Source: Agrobacterium leguminum (GTDB lineage: Bacteria; Pseudomonadota; Alphaproteobacteria; Rhizobiales; Rhizobiaceae). From it: a stretch of 58,027 nucleotides of DNA. Positions 25,922-34,964 of the stretch are shown in pieces. The translations under genes and the position numbers were made by a program. The notes under the pieces were generated by a model. The model was not told the origin of the DNA. It did not search any database and worked only from the letters and a program-made list of their open reading frames with translations. Every line of letters starts with the position of its first letter. Positions within the stretch are counted from its first letter, which is position 1. The stretch spans positions 1-58,027 of the forward strand of contig NZ_JADQWB010000025.1 in the NCBI RefSeq assembly GCF_015704895.1, in the 5' to 3' direction.

Positions 25922-26721
25922 TCGCAACTATAGGCCAGCACCGGCTCGGCAAAGCCTTTCAGCCTGTAACGATCGCCATGCACGAGGACATCGGCGCCGC
26001 CATATTCCTGAAAAGTCTTGTCCGATATCAGGATCTGGTCGCTCTCGGCGGCGGCGCAAAGCCTCGCCGCCAATTGCACGGTCGTACCGAAGAAATCATT
26101 GCTGTCCTCGATAGGCTCCCCGCAATCCAGACCGATACGGATGTGAATGGGCTCGCCCCTGTCGCTGTTGTAACGATGGAACTCGCGCTGGATATCGATG
26201 GCGCAATCCACCGCAAATGGCGTGGAGGAGAACACGGCCATTATGCCATCGCCGGTGTGCTTGACCTCCCGCCCCGAGCGCCGCCCCAGACAACCGCGCA
26301 CAAGGGCATCATGCGCCCGGATAAGTTCCGCCGCCATGCGATCGCCGAGGCGGGCCGTCATTTCGGTTGAACCGACGATGTCCGTGAAAAGGATCGCGCG
26401 GTGGCCGGGGTCCATATTTTTCGAGGCGGCCCCAGGCGCCACCGGATCCTGTATTCGCCCGAGAAACGCTTCCACCGCCGACAGCGCGACTTCCACCACC
26501 TCGCTGGCGACGAAGCCGTGCGCTTCGCGATGCACGCACTGCGCGGTTTCAGCGTCCGGCGCGTCCATAAGGCAAAACGCCGTGCCGCGCCTTTCATCGA
26601 ACCAGTAGGTCAAAAACTTGACGCCGTACCGATCCTGAATGTTGATATCTTTAAGATGTGCCGCGGCGATATCGGCAGCGGAAACGCCGGCAAGCTCGTG
26701 CCGGTCCATGAAGATAGGCAT
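25909..26721 (-). CDS. DUF4242-class III nucleotidyl cyclase fusion
   Basis: This 270-residue protein has two parts. Residues 1-80 (PIFMDRHEL, HLKDINIQDRYGVKFLTYWFDE, HREAHGFVASEVVEV) match DUF4242, a small ferredoxin-like fold known from a nickel-binding protein of Streptomyces. Residues 105-260 form a class III cyclase domain: FTDIVGST (112-119) with the first metal Asp114, and KHTGDG (154-159) with the second, Asp158. The transition-state Asn is replaced by Gln in VQLAARL, while the Arg is kept. It probably makes cAMP in the cytoplasm, possibly tuned by a ligand of the N-domain. The ATG has GGGAGG upstream. Confidence 0.88.
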   Translation of the reverse strand: MPIFMDRHELAGVSAADIAAAHLKDINIQDRYGVKFLTYWFDERRGTAFCLMDAPDAETAQCVHREAHGFVASEVVEVALSAVEAFLGRIQDPVAPGAASKNMDPGHRAILFTDIVGSTEMTARLGDRMAAELIRAHDALVRGCLGRRSGREVKHTGDGIMAVFSSTPFAVDCAIDIQREFHRYNSDRGEPIHIRIGLDCGEPIEDSNDFFGTTVQLAARLCAAAESDQILISDKTFQEYGGADVLVHGDRYRLKGFAEPVLAYSCEWLH

Positions 26722-26879
26722 TGGTTTCCTCCCAAGAGTATATCGTTGCCTCCTCTGCCAGCCATTTTATGACTTCGCCGAATTGCCGTCCATCGTTCTT
26801 ACGGGTGACGCCGCACAGGGCGGGAACACCGGAAAGGGCGATATTCGTTCGCGTTAGCACTCGCGACAGCCGCAGCGAC

Positions 26880-28823
26880 TTAGCTGCGTTTGACCATGCG
26901 CCGAAGCAGGGAGCGGGATCTGGCCTTGCGGGAAATGAGGTGGATATCGCTGACCAGCTTTGCGCCGCCTTCCCGGCGTTCCAAGGTTATCTTCCGGCTA
27001 TGGAAGGCCTCCAGTTCGGCACGATGCGCCACGCTGATGATGGTGGCGTCGGGCAACTCATCGATCACCGTCTGCATCATCCTGTCCTGGCTTTTTTCGT
27101 CGAGAGCCGCGGTCGCCTCGTCCATGACGATGATATCCGGGTCGTTCAGCAACAGGCGGGCAAAGGTCAGCCGCTGTTTTTCACCGCCCGACAGCGTCTG
27201 GTCCCACGGCGCCTCCTCTTCCACCTTGTCTTTGAGATGGCCGAGACCGACCTTGTCGAGAGCTTCTCCTATCTCTTCGAACGTCCAGCTCTCGGCCGCC
27301 TGCGGATAGCAGACCGCCCGGCGAAGGGTGCCGGAGGGAACATATGGCCGCTGCGGCAACATGAAAAGCCGGCTGCCGGCCCGAAAACTGACGCTGCCTC
27401 CGCCCCATGGCCAAAGGCCCGCGATTGCCCGAACGAGCGTGCTTTTACCGGATCCGGATTCGCCTGCGACGAGCACTCTTTCTCCCCGCCCGATCTCGAC
27501 ATCGGTCTCCTTGACCACGGCCGTACCGTCGCCGAGCGACACCGAAACATCCTTGAGGCTGAGCATCGTTTCGCCTTCCGTTTCGCCGCGCACGATCCGG
27601 CCGAGCTTATCGCTCTGTTCGGCCCGCTCCAGCCCGTCAAGCGACATCATCAGGGAGGCAACGCGGCGTGCGCAGGCATTCCAGTCCGCCAGCCGGGGAT
27701 AGTTGTCGACCAGCCAGCCGAAGGCGGATTGAACGATGGTAAAAGCGGATGCCGCCTGCATGACCTGGCCGAGAGACATGCTTCCATCGAGAAATTTGGG
27801 CGCGCAGAGAAGAAGCGGAACGACGGGCGCAATCAACATCGATCCATGCGACACGACCGTGGTGCGCATATATTGCTGCGCCATCTGCTTCCACTGCTGC
27901 CGGACATTGCGGAACCTCCTGTCGAGGTCGCTACGCTCCTCCTCTTCGCCGCCAAGCAGGGCGATGCTCTCCCCGTTTTCCCGGACACGGGTGAGCGTGT
28001 AACGGAATTCCGCCTCCAGCTGGTTCTTGACCTCGGAGACCCGGACGAAATTCCGGCCGATCAACGCGATGGAACTCGATGTGATGAGCGCATAGATCAC
28101 CGCCGCAATCACCAGAAAGCCGGGTATCGTGACCGATACCCCACCGATCGGCAACGTCAGCGCGCCGCCAATCGTCCACAGAACGACGATAAAGGTGGAA
28201 GCCGATACGAAGGCGGCAATGACGCCCGCCACGAAATCCACCGGCGCTTCGGTGGCGATCCGCATATCTTCCGATAGCCTCGCCTCCGGATTCTGATGGT
28301 CGCCGTCGATCAGGTTGAGCTGATAGTAGCGGCCATTTGCAATCCATCGGGAGACCAGCACCTTGGTCAGCCACGACCGCCAGCGCCGCTGAATACGCAT
28401 TCTGACGTAAACCTGCGAGGTCACAATGAAAACGCTTCCGAGAACCAGCGGCGGAAATATGGAAGCGAGAAAGTAGACCGTCGATGCATCCCGTTTTTCA
28501 ATCGCATCGAAAATCCCGCGATTCCAGACGTTGATGCCATATTGGAAACCGACATTGACGCCGATCATAGCCAGAAGCCCGATGGAAAACGGCCAGGCCA
28601 GCCCATCCCCACGGCGGCTCCAGAAACCCCGCGCGCTGATCAGGAATCGCTTCAGAAGATATCGCTTGCGCGCCTCTTCGGCCTGCTGCGGCGTCAAACC
28701 CGAAGCGGGCTCCAATTCCTCCGGCGGAAGGGGATCATCGGGTGCGTCGTTGGCATGAACATTCTCTGCACGCTTTCGGCCGGTGCCATCGATCGGGTTC
28801 GGTTTTGCGTCAGCATCGGTCAT
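26880..28823 (-). CDS. SbmA/BacA-like ABC transporter (YddA/BclA type)
   Basis: This 647-residue protein fuses a membrane domain of the SbmA/BacA type to an ABC ATPase domain. The membrane part (about 85-385) has the conserved segments NVWNRGIFDAIEKRD, RRWRSWLTKVLVSRWI, YYQLNLIDGDHQNPEARLSEDMR and EAEFRYTLTRVRENGESIALLGGEEEE. Walker A is GESGSGKS (454-461), the signature is LSGGEKQR, and Walker B is DIIVMDEATAALDE. Relatives include YddA and Bradyrhizobium BclA, which import peptides such as NCR or bleomycin. Uptake of peptides or very-long-chain-fatty-acid-related roles are possible; the substrate here is unknown. It follows the cyclase gene's promoter region and is divergent from the MFS gene. 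Confidence 0.9.
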   Translation of the reverse strand: MTDADAKPNPIDGTGRKRAENVHANDAPDDPLPPEELEPASGLTPQQAEEARKRYLLKRFLISARGFWSRRGDGLAWPFSIGLLAMIGVNVGFQYGINVWNRGIFDAIEKRDASTVYFLASIFPPLVLGSVFIVTSQVYVRMRIQRRWRSWLTKVLVSRWIANGRYYQLNLIDGDHQNPEARLSEDMRIATEAPVDFVAGVIAAFVSASTFIVVLWTIGGALTLPIGGVSVTIPGFLVIAAVIYALITSSSIALIGRNFVRVSEVKNQLEAEFRYTLTRVRENGESIALLGGEEEERSDLDRRFRNVRQQWKQMAQQYMRTTVVSHGSMLIAPVVPLLLCAPKFLDGSMSLGQVMQAASAFTIVQSAFGWLVDNYPRLADWNACARRVASLMMSLDGLERAEQSDKLGRIVRGETEGETMLSLKDVSVSLGDGTAVVKETDVEIGRGERVLVAGESGSGKSTLVRAIAGLWPWGGGSVSFRAGSRLFMLPQRPYVPSGTLRRAVCYPQAAESWTFEEIGEALDKVGLGHLKDKVEEEAPWDQTLSGGEKQRLTFARLLLNDPDIIVMDEATAALDEKSQDRMMQTVIDELPDATIISVAHRAELEAFHSRKITLERREGGAKLVSDIHLISRKARSRSLLRRMVKRS

Positions 28824-29045
28824 GGATGCATAAACGGATGACCGTTTGAAAAGTTGCCGGCCCGAAACAGTTTCCGGTTGGCGGAACCGGCCCGGTCACT
28901 GCAAAGGCATCCTCTTCACGCGAATGGCGCGGCGAACGTTGTGCGATGCACAAATTTCGGAGGAATAGGCATGAAATTCGGATTTTTAGATACATATCAT
29001 CCGGAAAAAACCGTCTAAAACTCTCTCAACTCAAGGAGAGACGTC

Positions 29046-30254
29046 ATGACGGACACGACATCGCAGTTTGATGGGGTAGCTATCCCCCTGGAGACCACAG
29101 AAGAACCCGCATGGACGGCGGCGACCTGGTTCGCTGTTCTTTCCATGGCGGCCACCAGCTTTGCGCTGGTATCGTCCGAGTTCCTGCCGGCGGGCCTGTT
29201 GACGCCCATGGCGCGCGATCTTGGCATCACCGAAGGCACGGCCGGGCAGGTCGTCACGGCCACCGCCTCCGTAGGCGCGGTGACGGCCCTGTTGAGCAAT
29301 GTTCTGATCGGCAAACTGAACCGCAAGACCGTGCTTGTCGGTCTTAGCGCGCTGGCTATCGCCTCCAACGTTCTGGCATCGGTTGCCGCCGATTTCTGGC
29401 TATTGCTGTTGGGCCGGGCCGGGCTGGGTATTGCGCTCAGCGGTTTCTGGGCGCTGTCGGTTGCCGTTGTGGCGCGGCTTGTCGGCGCAAACTCGACCGG
29501 GCGCGGCATGGCTATCGTCACCCTCGGCGTTTCGCTCGCCACCATCGCTGCTCCTTCGATGGGCGCCCTGATCAGCGACTGGCTGGGATGGCGCATCGCC
29601 ATGTCGATGACGGCGGGACTTGCCATAGTTGCCATGCTGCTTCAGATACTCAGCCTGCCGTCGCTGCCGGCAAGTACAAGCAACAGTCTTTCCGATGTTC
29701 TGCGGCTGACGCGGCGGCGTAGCATACAGCTGGGGATGCTTGCAATCCTGCTGCTCATGACGGGCCATTTCGCCGGCTCGGTCTATGTCCGTCCTTTCCT
29801 CGAACAGGTAACGCAGCTTGGCACCAAGCCGATTGCACTCGCCCTGCTCGGGTTTGGCGTCGCCTCCGTGATCGGCAATGTCGCGGGCGGCCGAATGGCC
29901 GACACCAGTATCCGCCTCGCACTCGTCGTCACCGCCGCCTTGATGGCATTTGCGACAATCGCCCTCGTTGTCTGGGGCGTTCATACCGGCGCCGCATTTG
30001 CTCTCGTCGCCCTTTGGGGCCTTGCCTTCGGCATGGCGCCCGTGGTGCTGCCGACCAATCTTTCGCGCGGCGCTCCCGATGCTCTGGAGGCAGCAGGCAG
30101 CCTGATGGTCGTTTCCTTTCAGGTGGCTATCAGCATCGGTGCGGTTTTCGGCGGCTACATCGTCGACTCCTACGGTGCGACCGCTCCGTTGGCCCTGACC
30201 GCAATCCTGGCTGCATCCACGGTCGCTCTCGCCCTGCTGCAGCGTCCTGATTGA
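29046..30254 (+). CDS. MFS transporter, DHA1 sugar/drug efflux type
   Basis: This 402-residue inner-membrane protein has twelve predicted segments and no large loops. ASVGAVTALLSNVLIGKLNRKTVLVGLSAL contains the MFS motif A equivalent, and WRIAMSMTAGLAI the later signature. It resembles AraJ/SotB-type proton-driven exporters of sugars or drugs. It starts with AAGGAGA at good distance from the ATG and is a single-gene unit. A perfect stem-loop (30272-30298) closes it. The substrate cannot be inferred. Confidence 0.88.
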   Translation: MTDTTSQFDGVAIPLETTEEPAWTAATWFAVLSMAATSFALVSSEFLPAGLLTPMARDLGITEGTAGQVVTATASVGAVTALLSNVLIGKLNRKTVLVGLSALAIASNVLASVAADFWLLLLGRAGLGIALSGFWALSVAVVARLVGANSTGRGMAIVTLGVSLATIAAPSMGALISDWLGWRIAMSMTAGLAIVAMLLQILSLPSLPASTSNSLSDVLRLTRRRSIQLGMLAILLLMTGHFAGSVYVRPFLEQVTQLGTKPIALALLGFGVASVIGNVAGGRMADTSIRLALVVTAALMAFATIALVVWGVHTGAAFALVALWGLAFGMAPVVLPTNLSRGAPDALEAAGSLMVVSFQVAISIGAVFGGYIVDSYGATAPLALTAILAASTVALALLQRPD

Positions 30255-30271
30255 TCCCTGCCTTTTCCGGG

Positions 30272-30298
30272 GCCGCAGGCGAGGCAACTCCCTGCGGC
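30272..30298 (+). terminator. Stem-loop after the MFS gene
   Basis: GCCGCAGG (30272-30279) pairs with CCTGCGGC (30291-30298) across an 11-base loop, 18 bases after the MFS stop. There is no T-run behind it, so termination strength is uncertain. Confidence 0.45.
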
Positions 30299-30430
30299 AC
30301 TCGGATGCGCGGCGACTAGCCGAAACCGCCATCCGAACACGGGTCAAAAATCAGGGATTGTCCTGCCTTGCGTCACTCCACCTTTGCGCTACGCTTGGGA
30401 ACAGGCATTTCTCAATGGAGGGACTGAGGC

Positions 30431-31240
30431 ATGTGCAACAACTGTGTGATCGAGAACGTAAAACGGAACATGCTGTCACGACGCCTGCTGTTCAAAGGCG
30501 CCGTGGCCGGTTTAACGGCCATGACGGCGGGCAGCCTGGCGGCCCCGGTGCTGGCGCAATCGCCCCGGCAGGTCGTTGATCTGACCCATACCTATGATTC
30601 CACATTTCCCACATTCGATGGCAAACCGGGCATAGAATATGAGTGGGCAGCGGAGATCGCCAAGGACGGCTATCAGCTCCACAAACTCACCATCTACGAA
30701 CATACCGGCACCCATATCGATGCGCCTTTCCACTTCAGCGCGGATGGCGCGAGCGTCGACCAACTGGAGCCGCAGAAACTTGTGGCGCCGCTTGTCATCG
30801 TCGACATCACCGACCGCGCTAAAGACGATGCCAATTCCACCATTGAAGCCGATGATATCGAACGCTGGATATCTGCGAATGGCGACATTCCGGCAGGTGC
30901 AATCGTAGCTCTGCGCTCCGGCTGGGCAACCAAAGTGAAGAGCCCCTCATTCCGCAATGACGACGCCGGAAAATTCGCCTTCCCCGGTTTCGGCAAATCG
31001 GCGACCGACCTTCTGCTCAAGCTCGACACCGTCGCCATTGGCGTCGACACGCTTTCGCTGGATCCCGGAAACTCCGCGGATTTCGCGGTTCACAATTCCT
31101 GGCTGCCGGCGGGGCGCTACGGCATCGAAGGGCTGAACAACCTTGAGGCTCTGCCGGTCAAGGGAGCGACCATAATCGTCGGCGCGCCGGCACACCGCGG
31201 CGGAACGGGCGGCCCAGCCCGTATTCTGGCCCTGGTCTGA
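30431..31240 (+). CDS. Cyclase-family (kynurenine formamidase-like) hydrolase, Tat-exported
   Basis: This 269-residue protein starts with a probable twin-arginine signal (SRRLLFKGAVAGLTAMTAGSLAAPVLA) ending near residue 42. The mature domain (VVDLTHTYDSTFPTF) has the metal-binding motif HTGTHIDAPFHF of the cyclase/kynurenine formamidase family. A second conserved stretch (DTLSLDPG, then HNSWLPAGRYGIEGLNNLEAL) completes the fold. These are zinc or manganese amidohydrolases acting on aromatic formamides, isatin or related rings. A periplasmic location is unusual for kynurenine formamidase, so another substrate is likely. GAGGG precedes the ATG at 30431; an ATG at 30470 is also possible. Confidence 0.86.
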   Translation: MCNNCVIENVKRNMLSRRLLFKGAVAGLTAMTAGSLAAPVLAQSPRQVVDLTHTYDSTFPTFDGKPGIEYEWAAEIAKDGYQLHKLTIYEHTGTHIDAPFHFSADGASVDQLEPQKLVAPLVIVDITDRAKDDANSTIEADDIERWISANGDIPAGAIVALRSGWATKVKSPSFRNDDAGKFAFPGFGKSATDLLLKLDTVAIGVDTLSLDPGNSADFAVHNSWLPAGRYGIEGLNNLEALPVKGATIIVGAPAHRGGTGGPARILALV

Positions 31241-31307
31241 TACCGGCGCGCACTGGTGAGGCAATAACCGAACTGCCATGCCCACGGCACCTCGCCGCCG
31301 CGCGGGA

Positions 31308-32303
31308 TCAATTCTGGAGAACGGACAGAACCTTTCCGTCCCTGCCCTGCACGATATCGTGCGACGGCACCGGTGGAGCATCGGCAGCGGGCAGAGGCGG
31401 AATTATCAACCACGCGCCGGGATAGTCGTTGCGAAGATGCCGGGGATTGTAGCGAATATTGGTTCCGGCGGCATGGTGAAGCGTCCCGAGCGTTGCGTCT
31501 CTTGACAGGACACCTCTTTTGATCTCGTGGAGTTTTCGCTCGCCATCAAGGGCAAGCGTTGCCTCGGAAAGATCGAAACTGTCGATGTGAACGGTCTGGT
31601 CCTTAGCCGTATCGAGAACCCATCGATCGGAATCGACGAAGCCATCGGTATAGACATTGCCGGTGGAGGCGCGCAGGGACGTGCCTTTCGGCAGGGTGAT
31701 GCCGTCGACAACATTGCCATCGGAAAGAGTGCAATTGCTGAAAGCGGAGATGCCGCCATCGGGCGAAAGATCGAACTCCACCGATTGCGTCGCGTCGCAG
31801 CGCCAGCCGTTCTGGGTGGTCACGCCTTTGCCGGTGATCCGCATGGTCTGCGGGGTAAAGCCCACTGTTTCATAGTTCTCGTTGGTTTTTATCGCGATAT
31901 AACGGGCAATCTCGACGGCGTCGATATCCGCCACCCGCACGGAATGCGGAAATACGGCCCGGTCGAAGGCTTCGCTGTTATTGGCAATGGCCAGTTCGAG
32001 TTTCGTGCCCTTGGGCATATCGATCTGGCCAAGGCGCGTTGGCTCGAGCAGTTCCGGCCGATGGCTTGCCGCCCTCTCTTTGTCGTAGGCGCGCATCTGC
32101 AGATAAAAATCACCGAACCGAAAGAGGGTAAAAAGCGCGACGGCGGTTACCAGCCCATAGGGCAGGATCATCGGGCGCTTCCAGCGGCTTGCCACATATC
32201 GAACGAACAGCGAGAGCGTCCAGACGATCCATATGAGGGTCGTGATGAGCAAGAAGGCAAGAAGAAGCAGCGCTTCGACGGAGGGGAGTGCGACAGGGAT
32301 CAT
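31308..32303 (-). CDS. Membrane protein with large exported domain, unknown function
   Basis: This 331-residue protein has two N-terminal membrane helices (about 7-30 and 48-62). The remaining 260 residues are probably periplasmic, with strand-rich repeats such as LPKGTSLRAS and MPKGTKLELAIANN. I see no catalytic signature. It is convergent with the cyclase-family hydrolase and stands alone. The ATG at 32303 is preferred over a TTG 9 bases upstream. Confidence 0.7.
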   Translation of the reverse strand: MIPVALPSVEALLLLAFLLITTLIWIVWTLSLFVRYVASRWKRPMILPYGLVTAVALFTLFRFGDFYLQMRAYDKERAASHRPELLEPTRLGQIDMPKGTKLELAIANNSEAFDRAVFPHSVRVADIDAVEIARYIAIKTNENYETVGFTPQTMRITGKGVTTQNGWRCDATQSVEFDLSPDGGISAFSNCTLSDGNVVDGITLPKGTSLRASTGNVYTDGFVDSDRWVLDTAKDQTVHIDSFDLSEATLALDGERKLHEIKRGVLSRDATLGTLHHAAGTNIRYNPRHLRNDYPGAWLIIPPLPAADAPPVPSHDIVQGRDGKVLSVLQN

Positions 32304-32486
32304 GCAAACCAATGGTCTTGGGTGGATCGTTTTGATCCCGAAGAGACATCAGAGCTTTAGCCCACAAGCGGTTGTCTTTTCAACTCTGGGGATGGCGGGC
32401 GGAACAAGCCACCGATCTGCTGTGACATTTTGCGGTGTTAACCGAGCGACAGATAGCCGCCGCCCGATCAACGGACTTATGGGGAG

Positions 32487-33356
32487 TCAGCCGCCAAGCA
32501 CGAAACGGGAGAATGCCAGGGCATTGCGGGCATCCTCGTCCATTTTCGCGAGGTCGGCGCCGCCGCTGAGATCGCGCCACACCTTGATGTCGGAGCCGAT
32601 CGTACCGCCTGTCTTGACGAAAGGCTCCATGACGACCGCGCCAGTGTAATTGATATCGCGAAGAGCGAGGCCGATTTCGTGCCAGGGCATTCTGCCCTTG
32701 CCCGGTACGCGGCGATTGCTCTCGCCGGTATGGAAATGCCCCAGCAACGGGCCAGCCGTGCGGATGGCCTCGCCAAAGCTGTCTTCCTCGATATTCATGT
32801 GGAAAGTATCCAGCATGACTTTTACGTTGTTCTTGCCGACATCCTTGACGAAAGCGACGCCTTCGGCCGCCGTGTTGAGCACGTGGTTTTCAAAACGGTT
32901 GAGGACTTCGATGCACAGGTTGATGCCGAGATTATTGGCGAAATCGGCAATGCCGTGAATGCCTTCGACGCCGCGCGCATAATCGCCCGCCTTGTCGACC
33001 GGCTGCGAATAGTCGATCGGCCAATAGGAATGCAGCGCGCCGCCGATGGTGTGGATGTCGAGCTTGGCGACATTGGACAGGGTACGTTCAAAGAACGCCT
33101 TGCCGGCTGCACGAACAGCGGCATCCTCTGACGACAGGTTCTTCGTTTTCGAAGGGCCGATGCCGGCGGTGAGGATGATGCCGTTATCCTTCGCGCTCTG
33201 CCTGATGACGGCGAGTTCGGCGTCGCTGTATTCATTGATGTGGTGGGCGGCGACTTCGATGATATCGAAACCGAGCCTGGCGACCTTCTCGATATAGGGG
33301 CCGAACTTGGCGCTCCACTCATGTTCCCAGTAGGAGTAATAGATGCCGTGTTTCAT
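32487..33356 (-). CDS. D-psicose (D-allulose) 3-epimerase
   Basis: This 289-residue enzyme is, from memory, almost identical to the crystallised A. tumefaciens D-psicose 3-epimerase. It interconverts D-psicose (D-allulose) and D-fructose with a bound Mn2+. Visible catalytic features are IEVLNRFENH (metal Glu and a Glu of the pocket), LDTFHMNIEE (metal Asp), HFHTGESNR (metal His and substrate Arg) and VVMEPF (second metal Glu). It is the last gene of a seven-gene import operon, 66 bases after the FrcK-like kinase gene. This supports D-psicose or a related ketohexose as transported substrate. Confidence 0.97.
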   Translation of the reverse strand: MKHGIYYSYWEHEWSAKFGPYIEKVARLGFDIIEVAAHHINEYSDAELAVIRQSAKDNGIILTAGIGPSKTKNLSSEDAAVRAAGKAFFERTLSNVAKLDIHTIGGALHSYWPIDYSQPVDKAGDYARGVEGIHGIADFANNLGINLCIEVLNRFENHVLNTAAEGVAFVKDVGKNNVKVMLDTFHMNIEEDSFGEAIRTAGPLLGHFHTGESNRRVPGKGRMPWHEIGLALRDINYTGAVVMEPFVKTGGTIGSDIKVWRDLSGGADLAKMDEDARNALAFSRFVLGG

Positions 33357-33422
33357 GGGGGTCTCTTTCGCTTTTCTGTTTCGCTTGACTTTGGATAGGG
33401 AGGCGCAGCCCTTCAGGCAGGT

Positions 33423-34088
33423 TCAGGACGCGGAACTGCTTCCCGGATTTCCGATGCGAAGATCCGGCTCCGTGCTTGTCGACGTGATGAAGCGGCCGTT
33501 GGGGAGATCGTTTTCCTCCACCTTCCGGTTGATCTCGTCCTCACCAAGACCGAAGCTCCGCCAGCGGTCCCGCAGCCGCGCGCGCAGATCGTCCTCGTCG
33601 ACATCAACGAAAATCGTGAGATCGAAGATCGGCTTGAGGCGATCCCAGGGCGACTGGCCGGCGAGGAGATAGTTACCCTCGCAGACGATGATATCGACGG
33701 ATTGCGGGATCAGGCGGCCGCCGGCGCGGGCGATTTCGATGGCGCGGTCAAAAACGGGGACGGCAACGACATCGTCCTCATTGGCCTTCAGGCGCTCAAG
33801 CATGTGGCGCAAGCCGTGAGCATCGAACGTATCGATGGCGCCCTTGAAGGGACGGCGCTTCATCTCTTCCAGAACGGCATCGTCATAATGAAAACCATCC
33901 ATCGGGAACAGTGCGGCGGACACGCCTTCGCCTGCGTTCAACGCATCGACCACGCATTCGGCGATGGTTGATTTTCCCGATCCGGGAGCGCCGGCAATCG
34001 CAATCATCACACGCCGGCCCTTTGCCCCTTCCAGTCGCTGGAGGGCAAGGCCCGCAATCTCGCGGGCATTATCGTCAATAGTGCTCAA
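33423..34088 (-). CDS. frcK: P-loop sugar/nucleoside kinase, FrcK-like
   Basis: This 221-residue kinase is of the uridine kinase/pantothenate kinase fold. Walker A is AGAPGSGKST near residues 32-41, followed by FPMDGFHYDDAVLEEMKRRPFKGAIDTFD. A DIIVCEGNYLL strand and a lid rich in Arg (LRARLRDRWRSFGL) complete it. In Sinorhizobium the homologue FrcK is the last gene of the fructose import operon frcBCAK, with unproven activity. Here it sits between two epimerases, so phosphorylation of a ketose is plausible. Symbol assigned by resemblance. Confidence 0.85.
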   Translation of the reverse strand: MSTIDDNAREIAGLALQRLEGAKGRRVMIAIAGAPGSGKSTIAECVVDALNAGEGVSAALFPMDGFHYDDAVLEEMKRRPFKGAIDTFDAHGLRHMLERLKANEDDVVAVPVFDRAIEIARAGGRLIPQSVDIIVCEGNYLLAGQSPWDRLKPIFDLTIFVDVDEDDLRARLRDRWRSFGLGEDEINRKVEENDLPNGRFITSTSTEPDLRIGNPGSSSAS

Positions 34089-34114
34089 GGTTCTCGCCCC
34101 GATAATGAGTGCTT

Positions 34115-34963
34115 TCAGAAAATGCGGTACTGGTTTGCCTTGTCGCGCAGGAATGACAGTCCCTTGTCGAGAACCTCATCGGCGCTGGGCGCAACCGGCC
34201 GCCAGGTCGAAATCGCGCCGGCCATCTCCCTGGGCATCGCAGCGAAGCTTTCGAGCGTCAGCACACCCTTGAAGCCGATGGCCGCGAGCGCCGAAAACAC
34301 CTCGTCCCAGGCAACATTGCCGCAGCCCGGCGTGCCGCGGTCGCTTTCCGACATATGCATGTATTTCAGATGGTTGCGGGCGGCGATGATGCCATTGGCG
34401 ATGCCCTTTTCCTCCATATTCATGTGAAAGGTATCGAGATGGATAAAGACGTTGTCGGCGCCGATCCGCTCCACCAGCGCCACCGCCTGTTCGGCGGAAT
34501 TGAGCAGATGGTTTTCGTAGCGGTTGACCGTCTCGATGCCGAATTGCAGGCCGAGGGTTTTTGCGTGGCCGGCAGCCCTGGAGAGCGCCCTTGTCAGATT
34601 GTCATATTCACCCTGCGTCGGCGGAAATCCGGTTCGCTCATTGGTGCCGCCATAGGTAACACCCGTCAGCGCTTCCGCGCCCATTTCTGCGGCCTTGTCG
34701 AGCGCAGCGCTCAGGTGGTCGATTGCCGCATCGGGACGTACGGACGCCCAGGCGGGCTCCGGCAGCACCAGCGAACAGACGGCGCGCAAGCCGTATTTTT
34801 CCAGCAAACTGCGTGTGTGTTTTGCATCGATGGCAGGGATATCGATGAGCGGAATCTCGATGAAATCCTGACCGTAATCCGCAGCAGCGGCGATGGACCG
34901 TCTGGCGTTTTCGTGGTCCCATTTGAGGGACCACATCATTGCGTGAACACCGAAGCCTTTCAC
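34115..34963 (-). CDS. Second DTE-family sugar epimerase
   Basis: This 282-residue TIM-barrel protein is of the AP-endonuclease-2/D-tagatose 3-epimerase family and a paralogue of the epimerase two genes downstream. It retains all expected metal ligands: IETVNRYENH, LDTFHMNMEE, MHMSESDRG and LTLESF. The start GTG (34963) has AAGAAGG 6 bases upstream and lies one base after the permease stop codon. A different substrate face is likely, because the N-terminal pocket segment (GVHAMMWSLKWDHENARR) differs from the psicose enzyme. Candidates are L-ribulose, D-tagatose or a phosphorylated ketose. Confidence 0.88.
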   Translation of the reverse strand: MKGFGVHAMMWSLKWDHENARRSIAAAADYGQDFIEIPLIDIPAIDAKHTRSLLEKYGLRAVCSLVLPEPAWASVRPDAAIDHLSAALDKAAEMGAEALTGVTYGGTNERTGFPPTQGEYDNLTRALSRAAGHAKTLGLQFGIETVNRYENHLLNSAEQAVALVERIGADNVFIHLDTFHMNMEEKGIANGIIAARNHLKYMHMSESDRGTPGCGNVAWDEVFSALAAIGFKGVLTLESFAAMPREMAGAISTWRPVAPSADEVLDKGLSFLRDKANQYRIF

Positions 34964-34964
34964 G

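Noticed and set aside
26721..28277. 518-codon plus-strand frame opposite the SbmA/BacA-like gene
   Set aside because: Composition rich in His, Arg and Gln without motifs, as expected for an antisense frame.
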